A stretch of 64,000 nucleotides of DNA from Adiantum capillus-veneris (GCA_014529385.2 CM043952.1:151617057-151681056); one strand, 5' to 3'; positions 46,340-58,223 are shown, counted from the stretch's first letter. A program made the numbers and translations. Notes: generated by a model from the letters alone, not told the origin.

Positions 46340-47210
46340 AAGAGACCATCTCATTCCAACCTAGAGTTTATCCTCCTAGTTCAGGACAGCCTATAGGGGC
46401 TCCAGAATCATCCCAGCAGGCAGGCCAGAGCTATGAACGTGGAGGCAATCATTGGGCAAGAGGTTGTCCACACAAGGGTAAACGCAAAAAGATTTTTGGA
46501 TTCTGTGTTGGACGTGCAATCGATCATGTTCTTCTGAACTATCCCAAAAATCTTGATAACAAATGGAAAGCAATGGATTTTTCCATCCTCAAGTGGATCA
46601 AAATTTGAGCCTACAATTCCAATAAATGCGATGACTAGAGCTCAAGTTCAAGAAGCTGCCAAAACACACATGTTGAGGACAAAACAAACTACCTATACAA
46701 ACAAAATTTGAGAGGTTATCAGTACGGACTCCAAGAAAATTTTGGAAGGTAAAATGAGACAAAATGAAAGCAAAAAGGCTAAAAGAGAAAACTTCCTTAG
46801 AAACACAGTTGCAACAAGTTGGAGCAGCTAAAACATGAAAAAGAGAACAAGAATCAAATAGAAGGAGCTTTGTCATTTAAGATATCATCAAGAGATTCAA
46901 TTTTGGTGTACAAAGTTATAGAACCCTTAGTGGCTCTATTACAAGCTTACTAAGGTAGATTGAAGACCAATCAGACACTAGAACAAAGATGATTGACATA
47001 TCTACATCTTGAGGTTGAGAAGTAGAGACAGGAAATGTGCAAAAGGCTCATACAGATAGCTCAAGCTCTAATGGAGCCATAAAAACAAAATTTTTGTAAA
47101 CAATTGTGGATTCTCAACAATGGAAGCCAATTCCAAAGACAGTGGACACTAAAATCCTACATGAAATGATGTTAACTATACAATTATACAATGCACAATA
47201 AGTCTGTGCG
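46340..47210 (+). pseudogene. Gag-like relic with possible decayed zinc knuckles
   Basis: A plus-strand frame reads ERGGNHWARGCPHKGKRK and then FCVGRAIDHVLLNYPKN, which resemble two CCHC knuckles with missing cysteines, as found in gypsy gag. Many stops follow. It may be the start of another D-like element after the possible LTR at 45967. Confidence 0.4.
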
Positions 47211-48151
47211 AGTTGTTACACATTAGACCGCATCCATGGGGTGAAGTAGACAAAAACTTAGAGAAGATTGGATTGAAAATTCTTCTTTAAGAGGTTCCCT
47301 TAGAGGCAATGATATAGTATCCTTCCAAATGGTGAGTTTTATCTTGAAATCAAGGTTAGAGAACGAGGACCTAGATGCACATAAATTTGCGAAATGCAAA
47401 CGCATAGAGGATGAGATTTCCAACAAAGGTCTGAGTGAAAAAAACGAGGCAAAATTCCAAGATTCACAAGAAGATATTCATCTAGAGATAGATGCAAAGG
47501 ATAAGCTATCGAGTAGCTCTGAACACAAAACAAAATCAAGAGAAAAAGAGGATATTCCAAGATTCACAAGAAGATATTCTTCTAGAAATAGATGCAAAGG
47601 ATAAGCTATCAAGTAGTGCTGAACACGAAACAAAACCAAGAGGAAAAGAGGTGGTCTTCTACAATTTTCCTAACCAAAAATTCAAAAGACAAAAATAGTA
47701 TGGTGTAAAACAAATAAGAAAACAAAAGCAAACGTGAGGAAAACTTATTCCTCTTACGCAAAACAAAACACAGTATTTGATACTCATTGGAGTAACAGAT
47801 TGTGTCAAGAACAAGATCCCATGGGGATATACAAATCCTGCTTCGAAAAAGATGAATTTAAAGAAATGAAGCAAGGCAAAAACCAAAGACACAACTAAAA
47901 CGTCATCCAGGATGAAAAATCAAAGCGAAAAAGGGAATATCAAATATTAAAACGAGCTTTGAAAGAATTTTGGACAATCAAGATGGAGAGTGAAGAGGGC
48001 TCGTACACGGACAAATTCAATGCACCCTCTCACTACAAAAAATACACAATACAAGATCGAAAGAGTGTAGTTCATCAGTAACCAATGGGAGGATTTATAT
48101 GACCCAGGGACATCTTATAATAGCCTCAAGAATGCCAACCGCATAGACTCA
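47211..48151 (+). other. Non-coding, A-rich; contains a 100-bp duplication
   Basis: Apart from the duplication at 47454-47653, I see only broken frames. No domain is recognised. The sequence immediately left of B2 (ACTCA at 48147-48151) would be its target duplication, but the right partner is outside the window. Confidence 0.4.
47454..47653 (+). repeat. 100-bp tandem duplication
   Basis: ATTCCAAGATTCACAAGAAG starts at 47454 and again at 47554. The units differ at about seven sites (for example AGAG/GAAA-type transitions), so the duplication is older than the one at 26106. Confidence 0.85.
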
Positions 48152-49719
48152 TGTCATAATAACTAATACCTAATTCTCCTAAATGATTTTCTCATGTTAA
48201 ACTAATCATTTAATGTGGGAAAGTACCAAGGGAGAAAAAGCTAGAATATTCGTTAGGCTGGGAGACCGATCACAATAGGGATCCTAAGGGGGGGCCATCT
48301 GCAAAAGAGCAATGTGCATCAATGGGCTTCAAAGACCCTAAGGTTCATCCCATTAAAACTTCCAAAATGCTAAGGTTCCAAAATTCAAAGGTAACGTCCA
48401 ATGGCCAAAGTGTGGGGGAATTGGATGGTCATGGGGAAGATTAAAAAGTCTTCCCACATCCCTAGGAAGGAGGGGGCGAGCCCAATTTGTAGGGGATGAG
48501 AGAGAAACACACACACACACACACTCTTCCAAGCTCCCTTCACACAAAGGGCATAGTGGACACATGTCAGCCTCCTACCCTAGTTGCCCCCAAGGTGCTT
48601 TCAAATCCTATTGGATGGCCATAGAGGTGGACCAATAAGAATAAGGCTAGAGTAAATTTAGTTTAATTCATTTAAAAACACTTGATAAAAGAACAAATAG
48701 AAATTAAGCTCTCTAGAAGACTATTGGACAGTCTCCCAAGGGGTCCAATGAGCATTCAGCAACCCAATGGCTTGCCTGATTCCTATTGGCCAGAAGAGTA
48801 AGAGGTCCAATGAGAGTTTAATTGCATTATTTAAACACCTAAAGCTCTCACAAAAGGCGAAAGGGGGACACGTGTCACAAGGCTATCACTTATGCTTCTG
48901 AATTGTCATTGGCTAAGCTTTGCAGGGGCCAATAGGATGCCAGCGTGAGCAAATAGCAAGAGGGGTCGACCAAGAGAAAGAGGGGACTGATTTTTGCAAT
49001 GCATTATCACACACACACTCACACAAGCTCATGTGTGAAGTAAAGAAGACTATCTCCTTCTCAAGATTTAATGGAAATCTCATCATCTACTCCAAGCTTG
49101 TGAGAAGGGAGGCCTACACCAACAACTCTTGGCTTTGTGATGAAAATCCAACCAAGATCCAAGCTCTAATGCATTCTCATCTCCTCTACCATGCTAATTG
49201 CTAAGCTATGCTAAGCTATTAAGAGTGATTATCTGAGGAGACATACTTCTTTCTCGTAAGAATACTCCTTCTTACTCTCGATCTACTCTCATACCCCGCT
49301 AGCTCTCACCATCTTCAAAGGTGTGTGAGGTCTTGTGACCATGAGGGAATTGATGTTGTGTTTTCAAGTGTAAGCTTGGTGCATAAGGCTTCCATCTTCA
49401 TTGCACCAACAAGTTATTGAAGGAACACAACGTATTGTATTGTAAAATGTCTCCCTTGATGGGGGAAACGTATAATACAAAGCCTTTTGGAGGGGGGACC
49501 GGATCCATGTAAATTTGGTCCTCAATTGTTGTCAATAGCTTAATTTCTCTCTCTTTTTGAAGTATTTCTCATGCCTATCTAACTAGGTGTTATGCTTTTG
49601 TTGCTCTCTCCATCCAAGCAATCTTGCTATGCTCATTAGGAATCTATTCTTAATGAAATGCTCACTATGCCTATGTTATTTTCACCTATACACAAGTTAC
49701 TAGATCATTAAATGTTACA
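48152..49719 (+). repeat. 5' LTR of B2
   Basis: About 1568 bp, TGTCATAATAA to AAATGTTACA. It is more diverged from the two B1 LTRs than those are from each other, but keeps most CCAAT boxes (for example at about 48610, 48633 and 48721). Confidence 0.92.
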
Positions 49720-49720
49720 T

Positions 49721-49732
49721 TCGTATCAGAGC
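49721..49732 (+). promoter_or_regulatory. Primer-binding site of B2
   Basis: TCGTATCAGAGC differs at its second base from TGGTATCAGAGC. It lies right after the LTR and shows what B1 has lost. Confidence 0.8.
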
Positions 49733-49878
49733 ACAAGGTTTCTCTATTCTTGCTCAAGAAGAAAGGTCCTCAAGATAACTATAAATGGTTGGTATTATTA
49801 ATTACAATTGAGTAAGTAGAATAGGAATTTTTCAGCTTTGCAGTGGGCCTGCTTCGTACAGATAACGGGGCATCACCG

Positions 49879-50171
49879 TGTTAACCCTCATGGCACACGG
49901 ACACCCATCACCTACGATGGACGCGTATTATGTATTTGGTAGAGTCAGGTACCGGGCTTGTCGGACCAATAGGGAAAGGTAGAGTGATCGCCGATGAGAG
50001 GCGCACTTTAACTTGGACATTCAAGGGATTAGTTGGTTAAGCATGGGCGCCCAAGTGTGAATGGGGTGAGCTCCTATAAAAGCCAACTAAACCTAATTTT
50101 TACTCATTCTCTCATTTGTGCAATTGAAGAGTGCTCTTGCTCCATCTCCATCTTCTTCTTCTTCACCTCCT

Positions 50172-50210
<39 letters not shown>

Positions 50211-50460
50211 GAGAGTGTGTGTGCGATCGAGCATTACGAAGGCACGATGACGGCGAAGCGGTTGAGCGCGGCACGACTGCAGCTTCTTCTTCATCGCGGC
50301 GAGGAATCCACCACGAAGGCGAGCGTAGAGCGGTGAGTGACACACCCTTTGTTTTCTTGAGCTTGCTAGTTTAGGCTTGTTGTGTGCTTGGAGCCGTTTG
50401 TGGCTCGCACACGGTGTATTGGCAAGTCCCTTGCTTCGACAGTGCGGCAAGGAGCGCACA
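49879..50460 (+). repeat. 5' LTR of element C
   Basis: Runs from TGTTAACCCTCATGG to AAGGAGCGCACA. A TATA box (TATAAAA) lies at 50075-50081. A (GT)n(GA)n tract at about 50172-50209 differs in length from the 3' copy. Confidence 0.96.
50075..50081 (+). promoter_or_regulatory. TATA box in LTR C
   Basis: CTCCTATAAAAGCC is a strong core promoter match. The copy in the 3' LTR is at 58433-58439. Confidence 0.75.
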
Positions 50461-50464
50461 TTTT

Positions 50465-50482
50465 TGGCGCCGCTGCCGGGGA
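50465..50482 (+). promoter_or_regulatory. Primer-binding site of element C
   Basis: TGGCGCCGCTGCCGGGGA starts four bases after the LTR. This is the conserved plant gypsy (Athila/Tat-type) primer site, usually attributed to tRNA-Asp. Confidence 0.9.
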
Positions 50483-51443
50483 TATGCCCTACACTAAGCT
50501 CGGTTAGCACTTTACGCTTCCTTGTGGTGCAATTTCTATCATAGGAAAGGCAGGGAAGGAGTGTGTGGAGATTTCTGTTTTTTGCGTTTTCTGCATTTGC
50601 TGTCAAGTTTCAATTTCTGCTTTTGTCTGCGTTTTTTCAATTTCCGCAATTTCTGCATTTTCAAGTTCGGCGTTTTCAATTTCTGCAATTTTCTGCATTT
50701 CTGCGTTTTTTTAATTTTCTGCAGTTTCTTCATTTTCTGCAATTTCTGCGTTTTTTCCTGCAATTTCTGCAATTTTCTGCAATTTCTGCATTTTTTGCAT
50801 ACCTGCGTTTTCAATTTCTGTATTTTCTGCACAAAAAAAAAAAGAAAAGTTTTTTATTTTTTCTCCAAAAAAAAAAGTTAAAAAAAAATTTTTTTTTTTA
50901 AATAAAATAAAACGGAAATCAAAAACGCGAGTGAGCGGGCGGCGAAAGTTTTTTCGAAAATAAAAAACGTGACTCTTAAAACGTACGGGTTGGTTTGTAT
51001 AAAAGATAGATCGGGATCATTTTCCCAAGCCCAAGCCCAAGCCCAAGCCCAAGCCCAAGCCTCAGTCCTCAGTCTTATGATATATACTAGACTCACTCTT
51101 ATATATATACCCTACTCCCTCAAGAGAGAATGAGAGTATGTGGGACAAGTCCTCCACTCTCCTCCTTTCTCTTCCCACTTGCACCCTTAGACTTTCTAGT
51201 TTGGGCCTAGTTCCCTACTGGAAATTGACAGTTTTAGGGACTTCGAGGGCATAGAGTGACCAAACGGAGGGCTGTAAAGCACGGCACGACCCTCTGACCG
51301 ATACGCTCGTTTTGAGCTATCACACGGCCCATTCCACGACATGCTCTAAAAAATCTAGCAAAAAAACAAACAAAAAACACGCTAAAAACTAGTCACAAGG
51401 CCTCCTAGAGCAGCTTTTTGACACCTTAGGGTATCAAAAGCAC
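50483..51443 (+). other. Low-complexity leader of element C
   Basis: Three simple-sequence zones follow one another: a pyrimidine-rich zone of TTTCTGCAATTTCTGC repeats (about 50570-50832), an A-rich/T-rich zone (about 50829-50915), and CCCAAG repeated six times (51024-51059). No ORF other than repeat translations is present. Such long leaders are common in Athila/Tat-like elements and may serve in RNA packaging. Confidence 0.7.
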
Positions 51444-54400
51444 ATGCACTTACGCTCTGGGAGGGTGCTAGAACACGAGCATATTGAGGGTGCCTCTGTT
51501 CATACGGACACCCATTACCCATCCACGATAAGCTCTAGACCCTCAGCGGGGACACAAGGTAGCACCACCCAAGACCCTAAAATAGCCGCTAGTGATTCCT
51601 CCTCCGACTCAGAAATCATGGAAGCATACCCTAACCAAAACACTGAGAGAGAAGGCCATGCACCTCCTGAAGCTCCACAGCCTAGTACTAGTATGTTTAG
51701 CCGTTTCATGGAAACATTAGGTAGAGCTACTCGCTCGGAACCTGAGGCAAATGAAGCACACGAAGGGGGTGGGGAAGTGGACTCTCCTTTCACATCGCAC
51801 GTGGACCCCACACCCCCAAAGAGTGTCCATGTGGATATCCTGCCAACTTCTTACCAAGAAGGCCCTGTTGAGCTGCCTCCTTCAGAAGTTCCCTCTAGAG
51901 TACCGTTGGTGGCAAGTAAAACCACGGGGAGCAACATTGCTTCTACCTCACAAGAAACCGTTAACACGTCGACTCTAGAAGGATTGTTCATTAATGATCA
52001 TTGGACATACGACCTCCACACTGAGGTGTTGACGGATCTACACTCTGGCCACGCCTACCATGTAGGATGGATAGAGATTGTACAATCCACCTCTAGTGCC
52101 ACGAGCATCGAAGATCAACAGAAAATGATCTGTAATGTTATCCATGGCATTATTCAATCAGAAAGGCAAAACCGAGGGGTAAATATACTCTCAACTGGCC
52201 CCATGAGATTTCTGGATACGAGCAAGGCTCAACAGCCTACTCTATCTCAAATGGAGACTCCTCTAATGAGCCCCATGGACCCATCTTACGTCATTTCACC
52301 TGGGGTCTCTATGCAATCTGAGCCTCCGAGCGAAAACTTTAGCTTCCCTAACTTGGCTCAACCCTCTATCAAGGAAAACACAGTGCTCACTCCAGGGATA
52401 AGCCTGACAGAGAATGTACCGATGACATCTACGGTTAGCGCAGTGCCACTACCTAGTGTCGTAGTACCTAATATGGGGCCTCGACCATATGTGCCTCTAG
52501 CCCCTTATGCACACATGGTCCCCACACCTCCAATTGTACCACTTGCTTATGCTCCTCGAGTGCCGCTCCCTAGCTCTTATCCGAGTGGACCTATGCCCGG
52601 TTATGTTCCATATCCTGCATCATCCACACATATGCCAAGACCGGTACCCGTTCCTCTCCCACATATGATTCCAAGAGTACCTCCACCGGCCCTGCCTCCT
52701 CACATAGGTGACTTGGCAGCGTTTGCTCAAACCATAGGTCGATCTATCGCGGAAAATATGCGTCATGCATCTGATAGAGAGCCTAGAAGTAAGGCAGTAC
52801 AAATTGCCAAACTCACGCAAAAATTCAATGGGGACGAAGATGCTAGGAAACACATTGAAGTGTTTGAACAAGTATGTGATTCCTTAGGGGAACGCAACGA
52901 ACTACATAAGTGCAATGCCTTAAGCTTGACATTAAGTGGGAAGGCTGGAGATTGGTATAGGACCCTAAGGGTGGACGAGAAAACAATCTACCCTACCCTT
53001 CGAAGGTTGTTTCTAAAGGAGTACATACGAGAAGGTGTGCTTTGGGGTGTAGCATCTCAGCTACAGAAGGCCGAACGTAAGGAAGGAGAGTCAGTAAGGG
53101 ACTTCATTAGTCGTCTAAAGCACTTAAACTCTCGCTGCCCTGTAAATGAGCGCTTCAACAATAACCAACTGCTTGATCGATTCATTCGAGGGTTGAGGAA
53201 TGAAGGAATCTATAATGGACTAGTGATTAGAGGTATCACAACCTGGGAAGATGTCACTGCCAATGCAATCCAATTAGAGGACAACTTGATGATAGCAGGC
53301 ATGAGGGTGTCTACTGACACGAGATCCACTAGCTCACAAGCCATTGAGTATGAACCCATGACTGCAAAGCCCATTGCCAATGAGCCAAAGGTATTTGAGA
53401 CATTCTTGACAGACCTCACCAAGGCAATCCAAGAGTCTCTTAAGGATAATCGACCCCCTCAAAATAGTCACATGTATCCAAGAAGGGAGCAACAATGGTG
53501 TTCCATTTGCTTAGGTCCACATAGCACTAGTGAGTGCCCTACGTTTAGAGTAAAATTTAATGGAACTTGCAACGCATGTGGTAGGTATGGTCACCAAGCT
53601 AAGGATTGTTTAATGATCAAACGTATGATGGCAAATAGACCACCTGTAGCCTGGACGGATGCGCCTCGAGCTCCTGTATTGATGCCTACTCCACCCGTTG
53701 AGCAACTACCGCAACACATGGTCCCTAGATCTCAAAATGTTGTACAAGCTACACCGTTACCACCTCCTGTGCTAGGACCGCAGCCCCCGCATCCAAGAGT
53801 CGCCCCTATGAACCAAGTGGGTTGCGAGCCATCTAATGCTTATGCAGATGGTTGTGAGGAGGAAATAGACACTAGTATTGCCTACGGACTTGATACATTG
53901 GAAGAATGTCCTATATACTACATGGAAGATTGTTGGGGACAAGTCAAGCCGGTTTATCAAGCTGCTGCTCTCGCATCCAGAGGTCAAAATATCAACACCC
54001 AGGCTAGGAGGCCACCTCTTCAATGCTACGAGTGTGGGGGACCACATCGAGTAGCGGAGTGCCCTATTAGACTGCAAAAGAATGCTGCACAGATGCAAGT
54101 GAATCAAGGGAGCACGTCTGCAATGCCAATACTCACATGTAATCGTTGTGGCATAGATCACTTGATTGCCCAATGCCCCTATAACCCAAATGCGCCTAAA
54201 ATCACACCCCTGAATTTGGTCGAAATTGCTACTGTGACATCACCAATACCACCCGTCGCACCCGCTTATGCGATTACACGGTCCATGCTTCAAGGGCCAG
54301 GACATATCCTCGAAGAGAGAGATACCGCGTCAATTATCCAAGCAAAGAAAAAGAAGACACGAAGGAAGAAGTCGCAGAATACGGAAAATTCAAAGCCAAG

Positions 54401-56624
54401 TTCCAAAACAAACATAGGAACAGGAGATGAGCCCGTGTATATGAATGACCTCGAGGATGATTCAGATTCAGTCGAGACAATGGAGACTAGAACCAATACC
54501 ACAAAGGGAAAGACCGACAAAGAAAACCGTAACATGGAACCAAATGAAAACCGAATGAGAGAAAACCATAAAGAGCCTCTGAAAACACCACAAGTGTTTC
54601 CAAATCCAATCCAAGACCCCCAAGATAAACCGCAGGGGCAAAAAGGGAAGAATCGTAAAAAGAAGATTGGGACGTACCCAAACCCAGTAGACGAGATTAA
54701 GCAGGTGAAACATCTAAAAGGTTTAGTGGAGGATACTCAAAGGAAACTAGAACCAGAACCCATGCATATCAAAATTCATGACACAGTGTTTCCCACGCAA
54801 GTTCATCCACCCCACATGAACCATAGACCGTTAGCCATATCTAGTATCATCCAAGAAGGGAGTGAGGACGGGACATCAGAAAATGAGCATACACCCTTCT
54901 TGTTGGGAAGGATGTTTAACGAAGGAATACCTGATCCCATTGAGGAATATGAGATTCCATCCTCACCAGTTCCTAGTCAAGGACCTACACCCTGCAAAAC
55001 GCCAATGAATGTTGCCAAACTAGTGGACTTCATGTCTTCTGAGGTCCGAACCACGATCATAGCAAAGCTGTATGGAGATCCTGAGTTATTCCTTGCACTT
55101 CGAGCATTCCTTAACGGAGAGCTACGAACGGGATTACCGCAGTTTGCGCAACCAAATAGGCCTGACTCGATTATGATTGATGAGGAAAATCATGTGCAAT
55201 CACTTGACTTAGATGGACACGAGTCTGTGATCGAGGTACCCATTAACGAATTAGGCCAGTATTTTGAAGGCGACGAGTCTAATGTGACCCTACCCATCAC
55301 TACCAAGGGATTAACTATAAAGGGAATTCTTGATGGTGGTGCGGGAGTTAGCATCGTTACAAAAGATTGTTGGGAATCCATGGGAAAACCCCGCCTCAGT
55401 GTTACTAACATTGTGGTAAAGATGGCAAATGGTACCATAGCCAAACCTATGGGGATGCTCAAGGATCTTAAGATCAAAGTTCTAGGACACAAGGTACGAC
55501 ATACGTTCATTGTAATGGATTTCTCTAAACACCTTATGTCATATGAAATGATTTTAGGACGACCATTCATGAGGGAAGCACAAATGGTTCACGATTGGTC
55601 TAAAAATCATGTCTATTTGCAATTCCAAGACTCTGTCCTTAGAGTGGATTTGGTGACTGGTAAGGTACACCCCTTAGGGAGTAAAACCATTATTGATCAT
55701 CGCTCTGACACCACAGTTCACTCGGCCCCACTACAATATTGTTACACTTGTAAGAAGGATACAGACATTGACCAAGATTCTCCTTATATGGATGTGTTAC
55801 CGGGTATGACGGAATCAGACAATGTGGATTGGGTCCACCTAGCATCAACCATAGACACTTGGGGAAATAGGGGGACGACCTGGGTAACACCTGAGGGGGA
55901 TGAAATGCATGTACCCTTAAATATGCTACAAGCAATGCATATCGCTTCCGACAAGACTCATCCTAATGTAACGAAGAAAACATACAAGTGGGTCCCTAAA
56001 GCTTCTTTAGTGACCATAACTAGTGCTAAAAAGAAGAAGCCTTGTAAGAAACGTACCACTCGCTCCAAGAAAAGTAAGAAAATGTTGCGGTGGATCCCTA
56101 AACGACTATTGGAAGCCCAAGGCTACTATCAAGGAAATGATCAAATCTGGGTGCCAAAACGTAGATTGTGCTCTTACCTGTCACCTGGCCCATGTAAACC
56201 CAATCCTGTGGCTCCAAAACAAATTGAAAATCGCGGAAAGGAAAAAATCATGGAATGTTACACACCCGTTCTAGAGCTAGTTTGGGTACCAAAGAAAGAA
56301 CGATTTGTTCCACCTAGCTCAGGAAGGGGGGAGTCCCATGAAGATTCTAGCTCCTCATGTAATACATCCATAGAGGTAAAAGATTCTACACAGCCTCCAT
56401 CTATAGTAGTGGACCTCCATGAAGCTACCAAAGAATCCACACCTCCCAGTGTTCAAGAATCACCTAATGAACCACTTCAAGTTCGATCCTGGGAGAGTAC
56501 CTTACCACCCTTGCAACTTGACGAGGCACCTAGGGTAATAGCAAACTACTGGCAAAAATCCTCACCTATTACCAACTGGAACAATTGGTTTCAAAGGGTG
56601 ACAAGCTCATTTCAAACGGTATGA
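51444..56624 (+). CDS. Intact gag-protease polyprotein of element C
   Basis: The 1726-codon ORF starts at ATG 51444 (MHLRSGRVLE) and is uninterrupted. Residues 330-420 are Pro-rich. The retrotransposon gag core covers about 450-620 (KFNGDEDARKHIEVFEQ, then WEDVTANAIQLED). Four zinc-knuckle-like motifs follow near 686 (CX2CX4HX4C), 709 (CNACGRYGHQAKDC), 861 and 900. A Lys-rich, low-complexity linker leads to a retropepsin domain at about 1280-1390, with DGGAG near 1297 and ILGRPFM near 1371. The last 330 residues carry four short W-(V/I)-P-K motifs (about 1516, 1548, 1567 and 1613) between basic patches. No polymerase domain is present. It should form particles and mature itself, but rely on pol in trans. 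Confidence 0.92.
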   Translation: MHLRSGRVLEHEHIEGASVHTDTHYPSTISSRPSAGTQGSTTQDPKIAASDSSSDSEIMEAYPNQNTEREGHAPPEAPQPSTSMFSRFMETLGRATRSEPEANEAHEGGGEVDSPFTSHVDPTPPKSVHVDILPTSYQEGPVELPPSEVPSRVPLVASKTTGSNIASTSQETVNTSTLEGLFINDHWTYDLHTEVLTDLHSGHAYHVGWIEIVQSTSSATSIEDQQKMICNVIHGIIQSERQNRGVNILSTGPMRFLDTSKAQQPTLSQMETPLMSPMDPSYVISPGVSMQSEPPSENFSFPNLAQPSIKENTVLTPGISLTENVPMTSTVSAVPLPSVVVPNMGPRPYVPLAPYAHMVPTPPIVPLAYAPRVPLPSSYPSGPMPGYVPYPASSTHMPRPVPVPLPHMIPRVPPPALPPHIGDLAAFAQTIGRSIAENMRHASDREPRSKAVQIAKLTQKFNGDEDARKHIEVFEQVCDSLGERNELHKCNALSLTLSGKAGDWYRTLRVDEKTIYPTLRRLFLKEYIREGVLWGVASQLQKAERKEGESVRDFISRLKHLNSRCPVNERFNNNQLLDRFIRGLRNEGIYNGLVIRGITTWEDVTANAIQLEDNLMIAGMRVSTDTRSTSSQAIEYEPMTAKPIANEPKVFETFLTDLTKAIQESLKDNRPPQNSHMYPRREQQWCSICLGPHSTSECPTFRVKFNGTCNACGRYGHQAKDCLMIKRMMANRPPVAWTDAPRAPVLMPTPPVEQLPQHMVPRSQNVVQATPLPPPVLGPQPPHPRVAPMNQVGCEPSNAYADGCEEEIDTSIAYGLDTLEECPIYYMEDCWGQVKPVYQAAALASRGQNINTQARRPPLQCYECGGPHRVAECPIRLQKNAAQMQVNQGSTSAMPILTCNRCGIDHLIAQCPYNPNAPKITPLNLVEIATVTSPIPPVAPAYAITRSMLQGPGHILEERDTASIIQAKKKKTRRKKSQNTENSKPSSKTNIGTGDEPVYMNDLEDDSDSVETMETRTNTTKGKTDKENRNMEPNENRMRENHKEPLKTPQVFPNPIQDPQDKPQGQKGKNRKKKIGTYPNPVDEIKQVKHLKGLVEDTQRKLEPEPMHIKIHDTVFPTQVHPPHMNHRPLAISSIIQEGSEDGTSENEHTPFLLGRMFNEGIPDPIEEYEIPSSPVPSQGPTPCKTPMNVAKLVDFMSSEVRTTIIAKLYGDPELFLALRAFLNGELRTGLPQFAQPNRPDSIMIDEENHVQSLDLDGHESVIEVPINELGQYFEGDESNVTLPITTKGLTIKGILDGGAGVSIVTKDCWESMGKPRLSVTNIVVKMANGTIAKPMGMLKDLKIKVLGHKVRHTFIVMDFSKHLMSYEMILGRPFMREAQMVHDWSKNHVYLQFQDSVLRVDLVTGKVHPLGSKTIIDHRSDTTVHSAPLQYCYTCKKDTDIDQDSPYMDVLPGMTESDNVDWVHLASTIDTWGNRGTTWVTPEGDEMHVPLNMLQAMHIASDKTHPNVTKKTYKWVPKASLVTITSAKKKKPCKKRTTRSKKSKKMLRWIPKRLLEAQGYYQGNDQIWVPKRRLCSYLSPGPCKPNPVAPKQIENRGKEKIMECYTPVLELVWVPKKERFVPPSSGRGESHEDSSSSCNTSIEVKDSTQPPSIVVDLHEATKESTPPSVQESPNEPLQVRSWESTLPPLQLDEAPRVIANYWQKSSPITNWNNWFQRVTSSFQTV

Positions 56625-56631
56625 TCTACCC

Positions 56632-56645
56632 AAGGAAGGGGGGAG
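56632..56645 (+). promoter_or_regulatory. Internal polypurine tract after gag-pro
   Basis: AAGGAAGGGGGGAG begins seven bases after the ORF stop and is nearly the same as the true polypurine tract at 58224. TGTTTGCTGACAG follows, which looks like an LTR start but has no partner. Confidence 0.55.
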
Positions 56646-58223
56646 TGTTTGCTGACAGTCATCATTCATTTGTTTCCCTCTCAACCTTTTTCCCTGACCT
56701 CTCAATTCCAATCTTAGGGAATGTACATATAAAGCTTTATACTCACAAAAAAAAAAAAAAAGAGCAAGAGCAATTAGCAAACGAGTATGCACATTAAAGT
56801 CAAAACATTGACTCAGACCTACACATGTCACATTTGGTACAGTGAAACAGAAACCTATGCCATAAAACACCTTTGATCCTCATCACTTGAGTGATGGAGG
56901 GTAGGTAAGATTAGTACGATAGGAGTGTTTTTGTTTTAGAGTTGAGTGATTAGCAAAGTTCTCTTTTCCCACTAATGTGCCTCCTGGAGGTATTCCTTTT
57001 GTTTCCTAGTGTGTACAGGAGTGTGTTGCTATTGATAGGATTTGGACCTTCATGGAACCTTCAAATCAAGCGCGACCATCAACACAAACAGGTGTTTCTT
57101 GTCCATTAGCATTGCCCTTATCTTTTGTGCATCCATGATTGTCTGCTTTGATTGTGATTGATAGCATAATATTCAGCGCATTGGCTTAGTATCAAACATT
57201 TAATTCACTGCAATCTTTTGTCATAATCACTTGTTTAGGTGTAAAAATCAAGTAGTCCGACTAAGCTAGTTTGACCAAGCTAGGTATTAGAAGTCTTCTC
57301 TTAATACCATGGGGAATGCCTTCCTAATAAACAATGGTTACTTAGGTTCTTAATCGGATTTAGGCAGCATTGTATGAAATGTACTAGGGCTTTCTAGTGG
57401 GCTTAACCCTATTGACCTTTAGCTTAAGTATTATAAAGGGAGTTTACTAATGTGATGAGCCTGGGGAGGGTAACAGTGTTATATGACCCCCCAAAGTTAC
57501 AAAATTAAAATGTTGAAAATGAACAAACAAAAAATCAAAGTGCCACAATGTAAAATTTTAAGCTGGAAGAGAAATCTCAGCTTGATTTGGTACTTCACTC
57601 ACATGTATTGCCTATGGTACTAGAGCCCTAGAGGTTCCCAGTGTGGGCGCTTTTCCTTGAAAAGCAAAAAACCCAAGGCATACAAAATAAGCACACACAT
57701 CATAATTGAATCACTGTGAAAAGACTTTGGGGGGTCAAAGAAAAAGTAATCAGTCAGGTGATGATTTCATGAGAAATTCCTTTTATGGTAGCTTAACTAC
57801 AAGGTTTTCTAGATATAGCCTCTAGTCAGCCCTCGAACATGAATACTTGGCTCTCGCAATTAAACAACTTAATTGACCACTGAAAATTAAGAAGCTTACC
57901 CATGGTATTAATATTCGATCTCTAGTGCTTTTCGACCGTCAAATTAGCGACCCCAGACTTGTTTAATTTTCTACCTTTACATCTGTTTATGCATTTGATT
58001 ACATTGCAATTTAATGTTCATTGCTAACAAATTGTTTGAAATTCTTTTACCAATCAATTTTTCTATCTAAAACTGCATATGCTTTTTAAGAGAATGCAAT
58101 TACTGTGCCAATGTTGTTTGATTTTGCAGTGACTGAAGAAGGCTAAGGACATTCATCTCAAATGCTCTTCCACCTCGACGATCCAGCTTCAACTCAATAG
58201 CTTTCGAGGACGGAATCTACATC
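56646..58223 (+). other. Long 3' untranslated stretch of element C
   Basis: There is no coding sequence where pol would be expected. A 15-A run lies at 56747-56761. The stretch ends with CTTTCGAGGACGGAA, a phrase common before gypsy polypurine tracts. Confidence 0.7.

Noticed and set aside
50539-50832. Minus-strand Gln-Lys-Leu repeat protein
   Set aside because: It is the complement of the TTTCTGC repeat zone in the leader of element C and has no independent support.
51024-51059. CCCAAG hexamer array as interstitial telomere repeat
   Set aside because: The plant telomere unit is CCCTAAA/TTTAGGG; this hexamer differs, has six copies only, and lies inside a retroelement leader.
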